A stretch of 49,400 nucleotides of DNA from Elusimicrobiota bacterium (lineage in GTDB: Bacteria; Elusimicrobiota; Elusimicrobia; UBA1565; UBA9628), in NCBI GenBank assembly GCA_030696455.1, contig JAUYSH010000147.1:1-49400 (forward strand), written 5' to 3'. The first letter of the stretch is position 1, and each line of letters opens with the position of its first letter. Both the position numbers and the translations under genes were made by a program. Positions 1-7,806 of this stretch are shown piece after piece. The notes under the pieces are model-generated. The model worked only from the letters and a program-made list of their open reading frames with translations, was not told the DNA's origin and searched no databases.

Positions 1-1
1 C

Positions 2-3000
2 GAGCTGCTGGGCGGTGAGGGCGGGCTTATCGTCGCGACGGGCGTGACGGCGGCGGACGCCGAGCACCTGTCGGGCGCGCTCGATCTGACCGGCGCGGCG
101 ACGGGCTATTGGGACGTGGTCGTGCGCCAGTCGGGCGGCCGCGTCGGACGGCTCGCCGGCGGCTTCGAGGTACTGCCGGGCGCGCCGGCCGACACGACGC
201 CGCCGGTCGTCTCCCTGTCGTTCTCCACGCCGAGCTTCACGGCCTCCGGCGGCGAGGTGACCCTCGGGACCCAGGCGCTGATCTCCTTGTTCGCGGCGGA
301 CCCGTCGTCGACCGTGCCCGCCTCGGGCGTGGCGCAGATCCTCTACGCGATCGACGAGACGACGCCGAGCTTGGTCTACGCCGCGCCGTTCGCTTTGGCG
401 GCGGGCGCGCACACGGTCTACTTCTCGGCGACCGACGTCGCCGGCAACTCGTCGGCCGTCTCCTCGGCGGCGCTGGCGGCGGCGGAAAGCCCGTTCGCGG
501 GCGCCTTCTCGCCGTCGAGCGGCCCGATCGGGATGGCCTACTCGATCGCGGGCTTCGGCTTCGGGACTTATGGGGGAACCGCCACGCGGGTCAAGTTCGG
601 GATCAGCACGACCCCGGTGTCGGTGTGGAACGACGCCTCGATCGTCGGCACGGTGCCGGGCCTGTCCACCGGAACCTACGCGGTCACGCTCGAGCGACTG
701 TCGGGCTCGACGTTGACGATCGCGCCCGCGGGGACGTATACGGTCACCCCCTTGGTCCCGACGCTGTCCGTCGCCACAGGGCCCATCGGCCTGCCCTTCA
801 CCTTGACCGGACCCGGCTTCGGGACCTTCTCCGGGGCGAACTCGCGCGTGCTGTTCGCCGGCGCGACCGCGCCGGTCTCGGTCTGGAACGACATGACGAT
901 CTCGGGGACGATCCCCGGGGTCGCGGACGGGACGACGACCGTGGTCGTCGAACGGCAGACGACGGACGGGTTCGTGGCGCGCAGCGAGCCGCTGCCCTTC
1001 ACGGTGACCGTGCCGAGCATTACGGCGGTGAGCCCGTCGTCGGCGCCGATCGGGGGCGCGTTCGCCTTGACGGGTTGGTCGTTCGGCAACTTCGCCGGGA
1101 CGAACACCCGGGTGCTGATCGGCGGGGCGACGACGCCGGTCTCGGTGTGGAACGACGCGACGATCATCGGCACGGTGCCCGGCGCCTTGGCTCCGGGCGA
1201 GCATGAGCTCATCGTCGAGCGGCGCACGGCGGACGGGTTCAGCGCGCGCTCCGCCTCGGTCCCCTTCACGGTCGCGGGGCTCGCGCTCGCGGCGGTTTCG
1301 CCTTCCACCGGCGCCATCGGCATACCGTACACCTTGACGGGCTCGGGCTTCGGCTCGTATTTGGGAGCCAATAGCCGGGTCAAGTTCGGCGTCAGCACGG
1401 CGGCCGTCTCAGTGTGGACCGACGGCTCGATCACGGGCACGATCCCGACCTTGGCCACGGGCGCCTACGCGGTGACCGTGGAGCGCCAGCAGGGTGAGGA
1501 CGTGTCGGTCAGCAACGCCTCCACCTTCACCGTGATCTCGCCCGAGATAGTCTCGGTGACGCCCTCCTCGGGGCCCATCGGCACGGCCTTCACGCTGTCG
1601 GGAACGGGCTTCGGACCTTTCGCGGGCGCGAACACCTTCCTGCTGCTCGACGGCACGACCACGCCGATCTCGGTGTGGAACGACGCCACCATCACCGCGA
1701 CCGTTCCCGGGAGCCTGACGCCGGGGCTCAAGGAGCTCACGGCCGTGCGCCGCAACGCCGACGGCGGCCTGTCGGCCTCGAACACCGCCTACTTCGAAGT
1801 GACGGGCATGGGCATCGCCTCGGTGAGCCCCTCCACGGGACCCATCGGGATCCCCTTCACGATCATGGGCACCGAGTTCGGCGCTTACCTGGGAGCGAAC
1901 TCGCGCGTGCGCTTCGGCGCCAGCACCGCGGCGGTGTCGGTGTGGAACGACACGACGATCTCGGGCACGGTGCCGAGCCTGTCCACGGGCACGCACGCGG
2001 TCGTCCTCGAGCGCCAGCAGGGGGCGGAGATCACGCTGAGCAATTACGCCTCCTTCACGGTGACGGAGCTGGAGATCGGGACGCTCACGCCGTCTTCCGG
2101 CCCCATCGGCGTGGCCTTCACGATCACCGGCGCGCATTTCGGGCCCTTCGCGAGCGCGAACACGCGCCTGCTCCTGGACGGCACGACCGTGGCGGTGTCG
2201 GTGTGGAACGACACGACGATCACCGGGACCGTGCCTAATCTCGAAGCGGGCAGCCGGCCGCTATGGCTCGAGCGCAAGTCCGGGACGGGCGTGCAGTCGA
2301 GCGCCACGACGTTCTTCCTGGTGACGACGCCCGAGATCACGTCCATGGTCCCATCCTCGGCCCCGATCGGCGCGCCGTTCACCCTCAACGGGACGAGCTT
2401 CGGCACTTATGGCGGGGCCAACACCCGGGTCAAGTTCAACGGCGTGGTCGCACCCGTGTCGGTGTGGAACGACGTCAAGATCGTCGGCACCGTCCCGGGA
2501 GCCGTCTCGACGGGGCCGGCGGTGCTCGTCGTCGAGCGCGCGGCGGGGGCGGGCGTGTCGAGCAGCGCCGAGCAGTCCTTCGAGGTGCTGCGCCCGGTGA
2601 TCAGCACGGTGACGCCCGGCTACGGCCCCGCGGGCACGGTGGTCAGCCTGACGGGCCACGGCTTCGGGCCGTACGCGGGCACGGCGACCAAGCTTCTGGT
2701 CGGCGGCAGCACGGTGACGGTCTCGGTGTGGAACGACTCGACCATCCGCTGGACGGTGACGGCGGCGTTCTCCGACGGCGACTACGCCCTGGTGGTCCGG
2801 CGCGAGCCCGCCGGCGGGGTCATCGAGAGCGAGCCCGCCTCCTTCACGGTCGGCACGGGCTATAGCGGAGCGTCGTTCGGCTTCTCCGAGCCTCTCTCGC
2901 TCGCGGCCCAGCCCGACATCAACTTCGAGGGCGGCCTGAACCTGCCGGTCGACGAGGGCGGGCGCGTCGAGACGGCCTCCAAGGCCGCCGTCGACGTGCC

Positions 3001-3670
3001 GGCCAACGCGCTCGAGGAGGACACCGAGATCACCCTCAAGCGCCTGCGCCCCGACGGCCTGCGCACCGAGGCCGCCGGCGAGGACCAGAAGCGCGCCGCG
3101 GGCGAGGCGATCGAGTTCGGCCCCGCGGGCACGCTCTTCAGAACGCCGGTGACGATCGAGCTGCCCTACGACCCGGCCTTGGCCGGCGACGAGACTTTGC
3201 TCGCCGTCCACTACTACGACCCCCTGCGCCGCGCCTGGGAGGAACTGCCGAGCGTGGTCGACCGCGTCCGGCGCGTCGTCCGCGCGCAGACCGCCCACTT
3301 CTCCATCTATCAGCCCATGGGCGCCCTGGCGCCGCAGACGGCGGCGCAGGACGAGTTCTACTTCCGCGACCAGTACGCCTTCCCCAACCCGTCGCGCGGC
3401 GGGGCGGTGACCTTCCGCATCCAGCCCGGCCTGGCCGACGCGATCGAGCTGCGGGTGTACGACCTGTCCGGCCGCAGGCTCCATTCATCGACGGACTTCG
3501 CCTACCGCGGCACGCCCGACGACGGCAACGGCAAGGGCGCGCAGCACACCTACGATCACGTCTGGGGAACGTCCGGGGTCGGCAGCGGCGTGTACAGCTA
3601 CGTGATCAAGGCGAGCCGCGCGGGACACGCGCCGATCGTCAAATCCGGCAAAGTGGGAGTGATCCGATGA
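2..3670 (+). CDS. IPT/TIG-repeat surface protein with C-terminal sorting-type domain (5' partial)
   Basis: The reading frame is open to the window edge, so the N-terminus and any signal peptide are missing. An Ig-like segment resembling OmpL47-type domains (roughly nt 190-480) is followed by nine IPT/TIG repeats of about 90 residues. Each repeat opens with a PxxGPIGxxFTLxGxxFG-like strand and carries a VSVWND motif. After the repeats come a ZU5-like beta domain (about nt 2930-3320, with VDVPANAL) and a final beta domain beginning FPNPSRGG and ending in GVYSYVIKASRAG, like FlgD-Ig or type IX secretion C-terminal domains. IPT/TIG arrays usually form extended adhesive rods, so I infer a secreted or surface-anchored adhesin-like protein. 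Its stop overlaps the next start (ATGA), tying its translation to the PorV-like gene. The ligand is unknown. Confidence 0.85.
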   Translation, partial: ELLGGEGGLIVATGVTAADAEHLSGALDLTGAATGYWDVVVRQSGGRVGRLAGGFEVLPGAPADTTPPVVSLSFSTPSFTASGGEVTLGTQALISLFAADPSSTVPASGVAQILYAIDETTPSLVYAAPFALAAGAHTVYFSATDVAGNSSAVSSAALAAAESPFAGAFSPSSGPIGMAYSIAGFGFGTYGGTATRVKFGISTTPVSVWNDASIVGTVPGLSTGTYAVTLERLSGSTLTIAPAGTYTVTPLVPTLSVATGPIGLPFTLTGPGFGTFSGANSRVLFAGATAPVSVWNDMTISGTIPGVADGTTTVVVERQTTDGFVARSEPLPFTVTVPSITAVSPSSAPIGGAFALTGWSFGNFAGTNTRVLIGGATTPVSVWNDATIIGTVPGALAPGEHELIVERRTADGFSARSASVPFTVAGLALAAVSPSTGAIGIPYTLTGSGFGSYLGANSRVKFGVSTAAVSVWTDGSITGTIPTLATGAYAVTVERQQGEDVSVSNASTFTVISPEIVSVTPSSGPIGTAFTLSGTGFGPFAGANTFLLLDGTTTPISVWNDATITATVPGSLTPGLKELTAVRRNADGGLSASNTAYFEVTGMGIASVSPSTGPIGIPFTIMGTEFGAYLGANSRVRFGASTAAVSVWNDTTISGTVPSLSTGTHAVVLERQQGAEITLSNYASFTVTELEIGTLTPSSGPIGVAFTITGAHFGPFASANTRLLLDGTTVAVSVWNDTTITGTVPNLEAGSRPLWLERKSGTGVQSSATTFFLVTTPEITSMVPSSAPIGAPFTLNGTSFGTYGGANTRVKFNGVVAPVSVWNDVKIVGTVPGAVSTGPAVLVVERAAGAGVSSSAEQSFEVLRPVISTVTPGYGPAGTVVSLTGHGFGPYAGTATKLLVGGSTVTVSVWNDSTIRWTVTAAFSDGDYALVVRREPAGGVIESEPASFTVGTGYSGASFGFSEPLSLAAQPDINFEGGLNLPVDEGGRVETASKAAVDVPANALEEDTEITLKRLRPDGLRTEAAGEDQKRAAGEAIEFGPAGTLFRTPVTIELPYDPALAGDETLLAVHYYDPLRRAWEELPSVVDRVRRVVRAQTAHFSIYQPMGALAPQTAAQDEFYFRDQYAFPNPSRGGAVTFRIQPGLADAIELRVYDLSGRRLHSSTDFAYRGTPDDGNGKGAQHTYDHVWGTSGVGSGVYSYVIKASRAGHAPIVKSGKVGVIR
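505..2860 (+). repeat. Nine tandem IPT/TIG-domain coding repeats
   Basis: Nine successive units of about 265 nt lie inside the surface-protein gene. Each encodes a PxxGPIG-type opening strand and ends near TCGGTGTGGAACGAC (VSVWND). The units are clearly related but diverged in sequence, so this is an old domain array rather than a recent DNA expansion. The ninth unit (from about nt 2600) is the most divergent. Confidence 0.8.
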
Positions 3671-4563
3671 GGCTGCTGCTCCCGATCGTCGTTCTGCTGG
3701 CGGGCGCGGCCCGCGGCGCGGAAACCGCGTCGTATCTCGACATCGGCGTCGGCGCGCGGGCGCTGGGCATGGGAGGCGCCTACACCGCCTTGGCTGATGA
3801 CTCCCACGCCGTCTATTGGAACCCGGCCGGTCTGGCACGCCTCGAGAAGCGCGAGGTCGCGGCGAGCCACGCCGAGCTCGGCAACTCCACGCGCCACGAC
3901 TTCCTGACCTACGCGCACCCGACGAGCCGGGCCGTGCTGGCGGGAGCGCTCACCTACCTGAACCAGGGCGCCATCTCCGGACGCGACGCGGCGGGACGCC
4001 CCACGGGAGGCTACGACGCCTCCGACGCGGCGGTCGCCATCGCCGCGAGCCGCAAGACGGACCTCGTCGACCTCGGCGTCAGCGTCAAGTACCTGCGCAG
4101 CCATATCGCCGGGACCGAGGCCCAGGGCTTCGCCCTGGACGCCGGCCTCAGGCGCGAGCTTCCGGCCGGCGCGGGCAAGGTCGTCCTGGGCGCGGCGCTG
4201 CGCAACGTCGGCCCGGGCCTCAAATACGAGAATCAGCGCAACGATCTGCCCCTGCGGACGGCGCTCGGCGGGGCCTACCGCTTCGCCGCGGGCCACGCGC
4301 TCGCCGTGGAGCTGCAGAACGGTCCGCGCGGCGCGGGCACGGAAGGCGGGGCCGGCGGCGAGTACAAGGCCTTCGAGGGCGTGTTCCTGCGCCTGGGCTA
4401 CACGAGCAAGAGCGCGGCCGTCGCCGGCTCGGGCTTCGACGCGGCGCGCGGGCTGACCTTGGGCCTTGGGCTCCGAAAGGACGGCTTCGGCCTCGACTAC
4501 GCCGCGCAGGCGGCCGGCGAGCTCGGCAGCACGCACCGCTTCACCCTCTCCGCGCGCTTCTGA
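3667..4563 (+). CDS. PorV/PorQ-family outer-membrane protein
   Basis: This 298-residue protein has a short signal peptide ending near ARGAET. The PorV/PorQ N-terminal signature follows: YLDIGVGARALGMGGAYTAL, then AVYWNPAGLA. The rest reads as alternating strands and ends in an aromatic residue (SARF-stop), as expected of an outer-membrane barrel. In Bacteroidota, PorV shuttles type IX secretion substrates, and relatives occur in many other phyla. The ATGA overlap with the upstream IPT/TIG gene suggests that the two products work together, with the barrel handling or anchoring the surface protein. That role is inferred from gene order only. No other type IX component is in the window. Confidence 0.85.
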   Translation: MRLLLPIVVLLAGAARGAETASYLDIGVGARALGMGGAYTALADDSHAVYWNPAGLARLEKREVAASHAELGNSTRHDFLTYAHPTSRAVLAGALTYLNQGAISGRDAAGRPTGGYDASDAAVAIAASRKTDLVDLGVSVKYLRSHIAGTEAQGFALDAGLRRELPAGAGKVVLGAALRNVGPGLKYENQRNDLPLRTALGGAYRFAAGHALAVELQNGPRGAGTEGGAGGEYKAFEGVFLRLGYTSKSAAVAGSGFDAARGLTLGLGLRKDGFGLDYAAQAAGELGSTHRFTLSARF

Positions 4564-4579
4564 CTTTTCCGCGGAGCGG

Positions 4580-4595
4580 CTATCCTTGAGGATAG
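4580..4595. other. Short inverted repeat after the PorV-like gene
   Basis: CTATCC-TTGA-GGATAG forms a 6-bp stem with a 4-nt loop, 17 nt after the PorV-like stop and about 40 nt before ackA. A near-identical element (CTATCC-TTGAG-GGATAG) lies at 14592-14608, next to the stop of the M3 peptidase gene. No T tract follows, so a terminator function is uncertain. Confidence 0.4.
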
Positions 4596-4633
4596 TCAAT
4601 GACCCGTCGCGGGATTTATAGTTCTCTATACGC

Positions 4634-5908
4634 ATGAACATCCTCGTCCTGAACTCCGGCTCGTCCTCGATCAAGTTCCAGGTCGTGCAGACCGATCAGG
4701 CGGCCATCGCCAAGGACGGCGACCGGTGCCTGGCGAAGGGGCAGATCGAGCGCATCGGCAGCCTGGCGCTCGTCCACTTCCACGCGACCGGCCGGCCGCC
4801 GGTGAAGGAGGACACGCCGCTGCGCGACTACCGCGCGGCGCTCGACCGCATCGTGCGCTGGGTCATCGCGCCGGAGTCCGGCATCAAGGGCATCGACTCG
4901 CTGGCCGACATCCACGCCGTCGGCCACCGCGTGGTCCACGGCGGCGAAAAGTTCCGGGCTTCGATGCTGATCACCGACGAGGTCCTCGCGGGCATCGAGG
5001 ACTGCGTCGAGCTGGCGCCGCTGCACAACCCCGCCAACTTACGGGGCATACGCGCCGCCGCCGAGGTGTTCGGGCCGGGAGTGCCGCAGGTGGCCGTCTT
5101 CGACACCGCCTTTCACGCCGCCATGCCGGAGACCGCCTTCCTGTACGGCATCCCCTACCACCTCTACCGCCGCTACAAGATCCGCCGCTACGGCTTCCAC
5201 GGCACCTCGCACCGCTACCTGGCCTACCGCTACCGGATGCTCAGCAAGCTTCCGAAGGAAGCGGTGAATATCATCACCTTGCACCTGGGCAACGGCTGCT
5301 CGGCCTGCGCGATCAAGGGCGGGGACTCCGTCAACACGAGCATGGGATTTACCCCGCTCGAGGGGATGGTGATGGGCACGCGCGCCGGCGACGTGGACGT
5401 CTCCGTCATCGAGTTCCTGTCGCACAAGGAAGGCCTGAGCCTGCCCGACATGATCACCATGCTCAACAAGCAGTCGGGCCTGCTCGGCCTCTCCGGGCTG
5501 ACCAGCGACATGCGCGAGCTGCTCGACGAGGAGAAGGAGAACGGCGACCGCCGCGCGACCTTGGCCATCGACGTGTTCTGCGCGAGCGTGCGCCGGCGCA
5601 TCGGCTCCTACCTGGCGGAGATGGGCGGGGCGGACGCCTTGGTCTTCTCCGGCGGCATCGGCGAGAACTCCCCGGCGATCCGCCGGCGCGTCTGCGCCGG
5701 CCTGACGGCCCTCGGCATCGAGCTCGACGAGGCGCGCAACGCCGCCCTCAAGGGAGGTCAGACGGGGGATATCTCGAAGAAGGGCTCGCGGGTGAAGGTC
5801 CTCGTCATCCCGACCAACGAGGAACTGCTCATCGCGCGCGACGCCTACCGCACCGTGGCGGGTCTGCCCCAGCGCACCTTCTCGCCGCGCAAGGCCCGCA
5901 AGGCCTGA
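4634..5908 (+). CDS. ackA: Acetate kinase
   Basis: This enzyme interconverts acetyl phosphate plus ADP and acetate plus ATP, the ATP-yielding step of fermentative acetate formation. The family motifs are all visible: [10 protein letters not shown] at the N-terminus, [43 protein letters not shown] and [12 protein letters not shown]. At 424 residues it is slightly longer than the usual 400, mainly from a basic C-terminal tail. No phosphotransacetylase is adjacent. Upstream, TATAGT (4617-4622) could be a -10 box giving a leader of only a few bases, and there is no Shine-Dalgarno sequence. The gene converges on the redox operon with 7 bp between stops. Confidence 0.95.
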   Translation: MNILVLNSGSSSIKFQVVQTDQAAIAKDGDRCLAKGQIERIGSLALVHFHATGRPPVKEDTPLRDYRAALDRIVRWVIAPESGIKGIDSLADIHAVGHRVVHGGEKFRASMLITDEVLAGIEDCVELAPLHNPANLRGIRAAAEVFGPGVPQVAVFDTAFHAAMPETAFLYGIPYHLYRRYKIRRYGFHGTSHRYLAYRYRMLSKLPKEAVNIITLHLGNGCSACAIKGGDSVNTSMGFTPLEGMVMGTRAGDVDVSVIEFLSHKEGLSLPDMITMLNKQSGLLGLSGLTSDMRELLDEEKENGDRRATLAIDVFCASVRRRIGSYLAEMGGADALVFSGGIGENSPAIRRRVCAGLTALGIELDEARNAALKGGQTGDISKKGSRVKVLVIPTNEELLIARDAYRTVAGLPQRTFSPRKARKA

Positions 5909-5915
5909 CCGCCCT

Positions 5916-7037
5916 CTAGGGCCGGAAGAAGTCCCGGGCGATCGCCTCGCGCTGGGCGTCGTCGAGGTTCTGCAGCTCGCCGATCGAGAGGCCCTTGGCG
6001 GAGCCCCGGAAGCGCGCGATGTCCTCCTGGAACAGCGCCACGGCGGAGCGTCCGATCCGCAGGGCCGGGACGTCGACCTCGAGGTTGTCGCCCTCGAGCT
6101 CGCAGACCCAGTTCTTGTGATACGGCGTCAGCTCGAGGGCGTCGAGGTCCTCGCCGAGCGCGGCGTTGATCCGCACCACCTTGCCGCCGGCGGGGGCGTG
6201 GAACTGGACGCTGTGATTCTTCTGGCGCACGCGGAACAGGGGCTGGCCCGCCTTGACCGTCATGCCGACGTTGGGGAACTCGACGCCGTCGATGGGGCCG
6301 ATGAGCTTCTTGGCGAAGTCGTCGAGGCCCACCTTCACGGTGCCGTCCTGCGCCAGGCTCGCCCAGGTATGACCCTTGGAGATCAGCACGCCCCCCGGGA
6401 TGTTGAACTCCCGGGAGCCGGCCTTCTCGGCCTCCGCGGAACGGGTGATGTGCACGGTCGGCTGAAGCTGCTTCTCGACGCGGTCGCGGCGCTTGAGCAG
6501 GGCCGTCTTCACGAAGGCGAGGAGCTCGTCGGCGGTGAAGGGCTTCTGTATATAGTCCATCGCGCCATGCTTCAGACACTCGACGGCGGTGTCGACGCTG
6601 GCGTAGCCGGTGATGACGACCACGTCGATGTCGGGGCGCATGTGCTTGACCGCCTTGACCACGTCCACGCCGCTCATCGCGGGCATCTTCAGGTCGGTGA
6701 AGACGAAATCGTAGTGGTGCGTCTGGATCAGCCCCAAGGCCTCCTGCCCCGTCTCCACGGTGTCGACGTTGTAGCCGTCGAGCACGAGTATTTTGCGGAA
6801 GCTGCTCAGGATGACCTCCTCGTCGTCGACGCAGAGGATGCGCGCGGCCGGGTCGTTGACCTCGACGCGCTTGAGGGTCTTGGCCTCCCGCGTGAAGTCG
6901 AGGTTCAGGCTCGCGTTGAGCGCGTCCTCGCGCTCGCGGCGGCGCCGCTTGTCCGCGACCCGGCGGATGGCTTCGCGCACCGCCAGATCGGCGAGAACGA
7001 ACAGGACGACCGAGACGAACAGCAGTAGGATGACCAT
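5916..7037 (-). CDS. Membrane-anchored response regulator with GcvH-like domain
   Basis: This 373-residue fusion has an N-terminal membrane helix (about residues 2-18) and a basic linker. A receiver domain follows (about 66-182), with the acidic pocket DDEE, phosphoacceptor D115 in FTDLKMP and the KPF lysine. A GcvH/biotinyl-lipoyl-like domain (about 212-315, with a KVGLDDFAKKL segment) and a short acidic and helical tail complete it. There is no DNA-binding domain, so output is probably protein-protein or at the membrane. The lysine nearest the lipoyl site (RQKNHS) is displaced by one residue relative to ESVKA of true GcvH. The start has a good Shine-Dalgarno (AAGGAG, 7 nt spacing). It is the last gene of the redox operon. 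Confidence 0.85.
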   Translation of the reverse strand: MVILLLFVSVVLFVLADLAVREAIRRVADKRRRREREDALNASLNLDFTREAKTLKRVEVNDPAARILCVDDEEVILSSFRKILVLDGYNVDTVETGQEALGLIQTHHYDFVFTDLKMPAMSGVDVVKAVKHMRPDIDVVVITGYASVDTAVECLKHGAMDYIQKPFTADELLAFVKTALLKRRDRVEKQLQPTVHITRSAEAEKAGSREFNIPGGVLISKGHTWASLAQDGTVKVGLDDFAKKLIGPIDGVEFPNVGMTVKAGQPLFRVRQKNHSVQFHAPAGGKVVRINAALGEDLDALELTPYHKNWVCELEGDNLEVDVPALRIGRSAVALFQEDIARFRGSAKGLSIGELQNLDDAQREAIARDFFRP

Positions 7038-7062
7038 GGCGAGACTCCTTTGAGATGATGGA

Positions 7063-7806
7063 TCACAAGCGGTCCGAGCTGCACGACACGAGGCTTTTCA
7101 GGTCCGACGGAAGATCCAAGGGCAGCATCCGGTACAGCCAGCCGCCGAAATAGGGGTCCTTCTCGACCGCCGCGGGATTCGTCGCCGCGGGGTTGACCTC
7201 CACGATCCGCCCCGAGACGGGGGAGGCGACGCCGTGGCGGTCCCCCGAGGCGGTGACGACGGTCGCGCACGTCCCGCCCTGGGCGGCCTCCTCGTTGAGC
7301 GGGGCGAGCTCGAGGGCGGCGAGGCCGTCGATCGTCTTCAGGAACTGGTCGCTGAGGCCGACCTGCACGATGCCGCCCGCTTCCTCCTTGACCCAGCTCA
7401 CGCCGCCGAGGCGATAGTAGCTCGGAGGGCAGGGGACGTAATCCGGCACGCCGCGCAGCGCGCGGCGCGCGACGGCGAGGAGCTCGTCGGCCGTGAAGGG
7501 CTTGGCGATGAAGTCCGCCGCGCCCGAGGCCAGCGCCCGGACGGCGTTGTCGAGCGTCGCGTAGCCGGTCATCATCACGACGGGGGCGCTCAGCCCCCGG
7601 CGCGCGGCCTCGGCGAGCAAAGCGAAGCCGTCGACGTCGCTCATCATCACGTCGCAGAGGACGAGGCGGTAGGCCGTCCGCGACAGCAGCGCGAGGCCGG
7701 CCGCGCTGGAGGAGGCGGTGTCGACCGAGAGGCCCTCCGCCTCGCAGATCCGCGTCACCGCCGCGGTGATCACGGGCTCGTCGTCGATGACGAGGATGTC
7801 CTTCAT
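7063..7806 (-). CDS. Response regulator with GcvH-like output domain
   Basis: This 247-residue protein has a receiver domain at residues 1-118 (LVIDDEP, phosphoacceptor D52 in LCDVMMSD, and the KPFTADELL end). A GcvH-like domain follows at about 135-235, with VQVGLSDQFL, ASPVSGRIVEVN and DPYFGGWLYRM, all close to GcvH landmarks. The lipoyl-lysine position is occupied by a GDRHG segment, so it should not be lipoylated. I chose the start at 7806 because ATG overlaps the kinase stop (ATGA) and gives a complete receiver domain; a longer frame upstream is only a shadow of the kinase gene. It is a paralogue of the next gene downstream but lacks the membrane anchor. Confidence 0.85.
   Translation of the reverse strand: MKDILVIDDEPVITAAVTRICEAEGLSVDTASSSAAGLALLSRTAYRLVLCDVMMSDVDGFALLAEAARRGLSAPVVMMTGYATLDNAVRALASGAADFIAKPFTADELLAVARRALRGVPDYVPCPPSYYRLGGVSWVKEEAGGIVQVGLSDQFLKTIDGLAALELAPLNEEAAQGGTCATVVTASGDRHGVASPVSGRIVEVNPAATNPAAVEKDPYFGGWLYRMLPLDLPSDLKSLVSCSSDRL

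Noticed and set aside
505-2860. Possible CRISPR-like or minisatellite array
   Set aside because: The periodic unit of about 265 nt encodes IPT/TIG domains in one open frame, with no short identical repeats or spacers.
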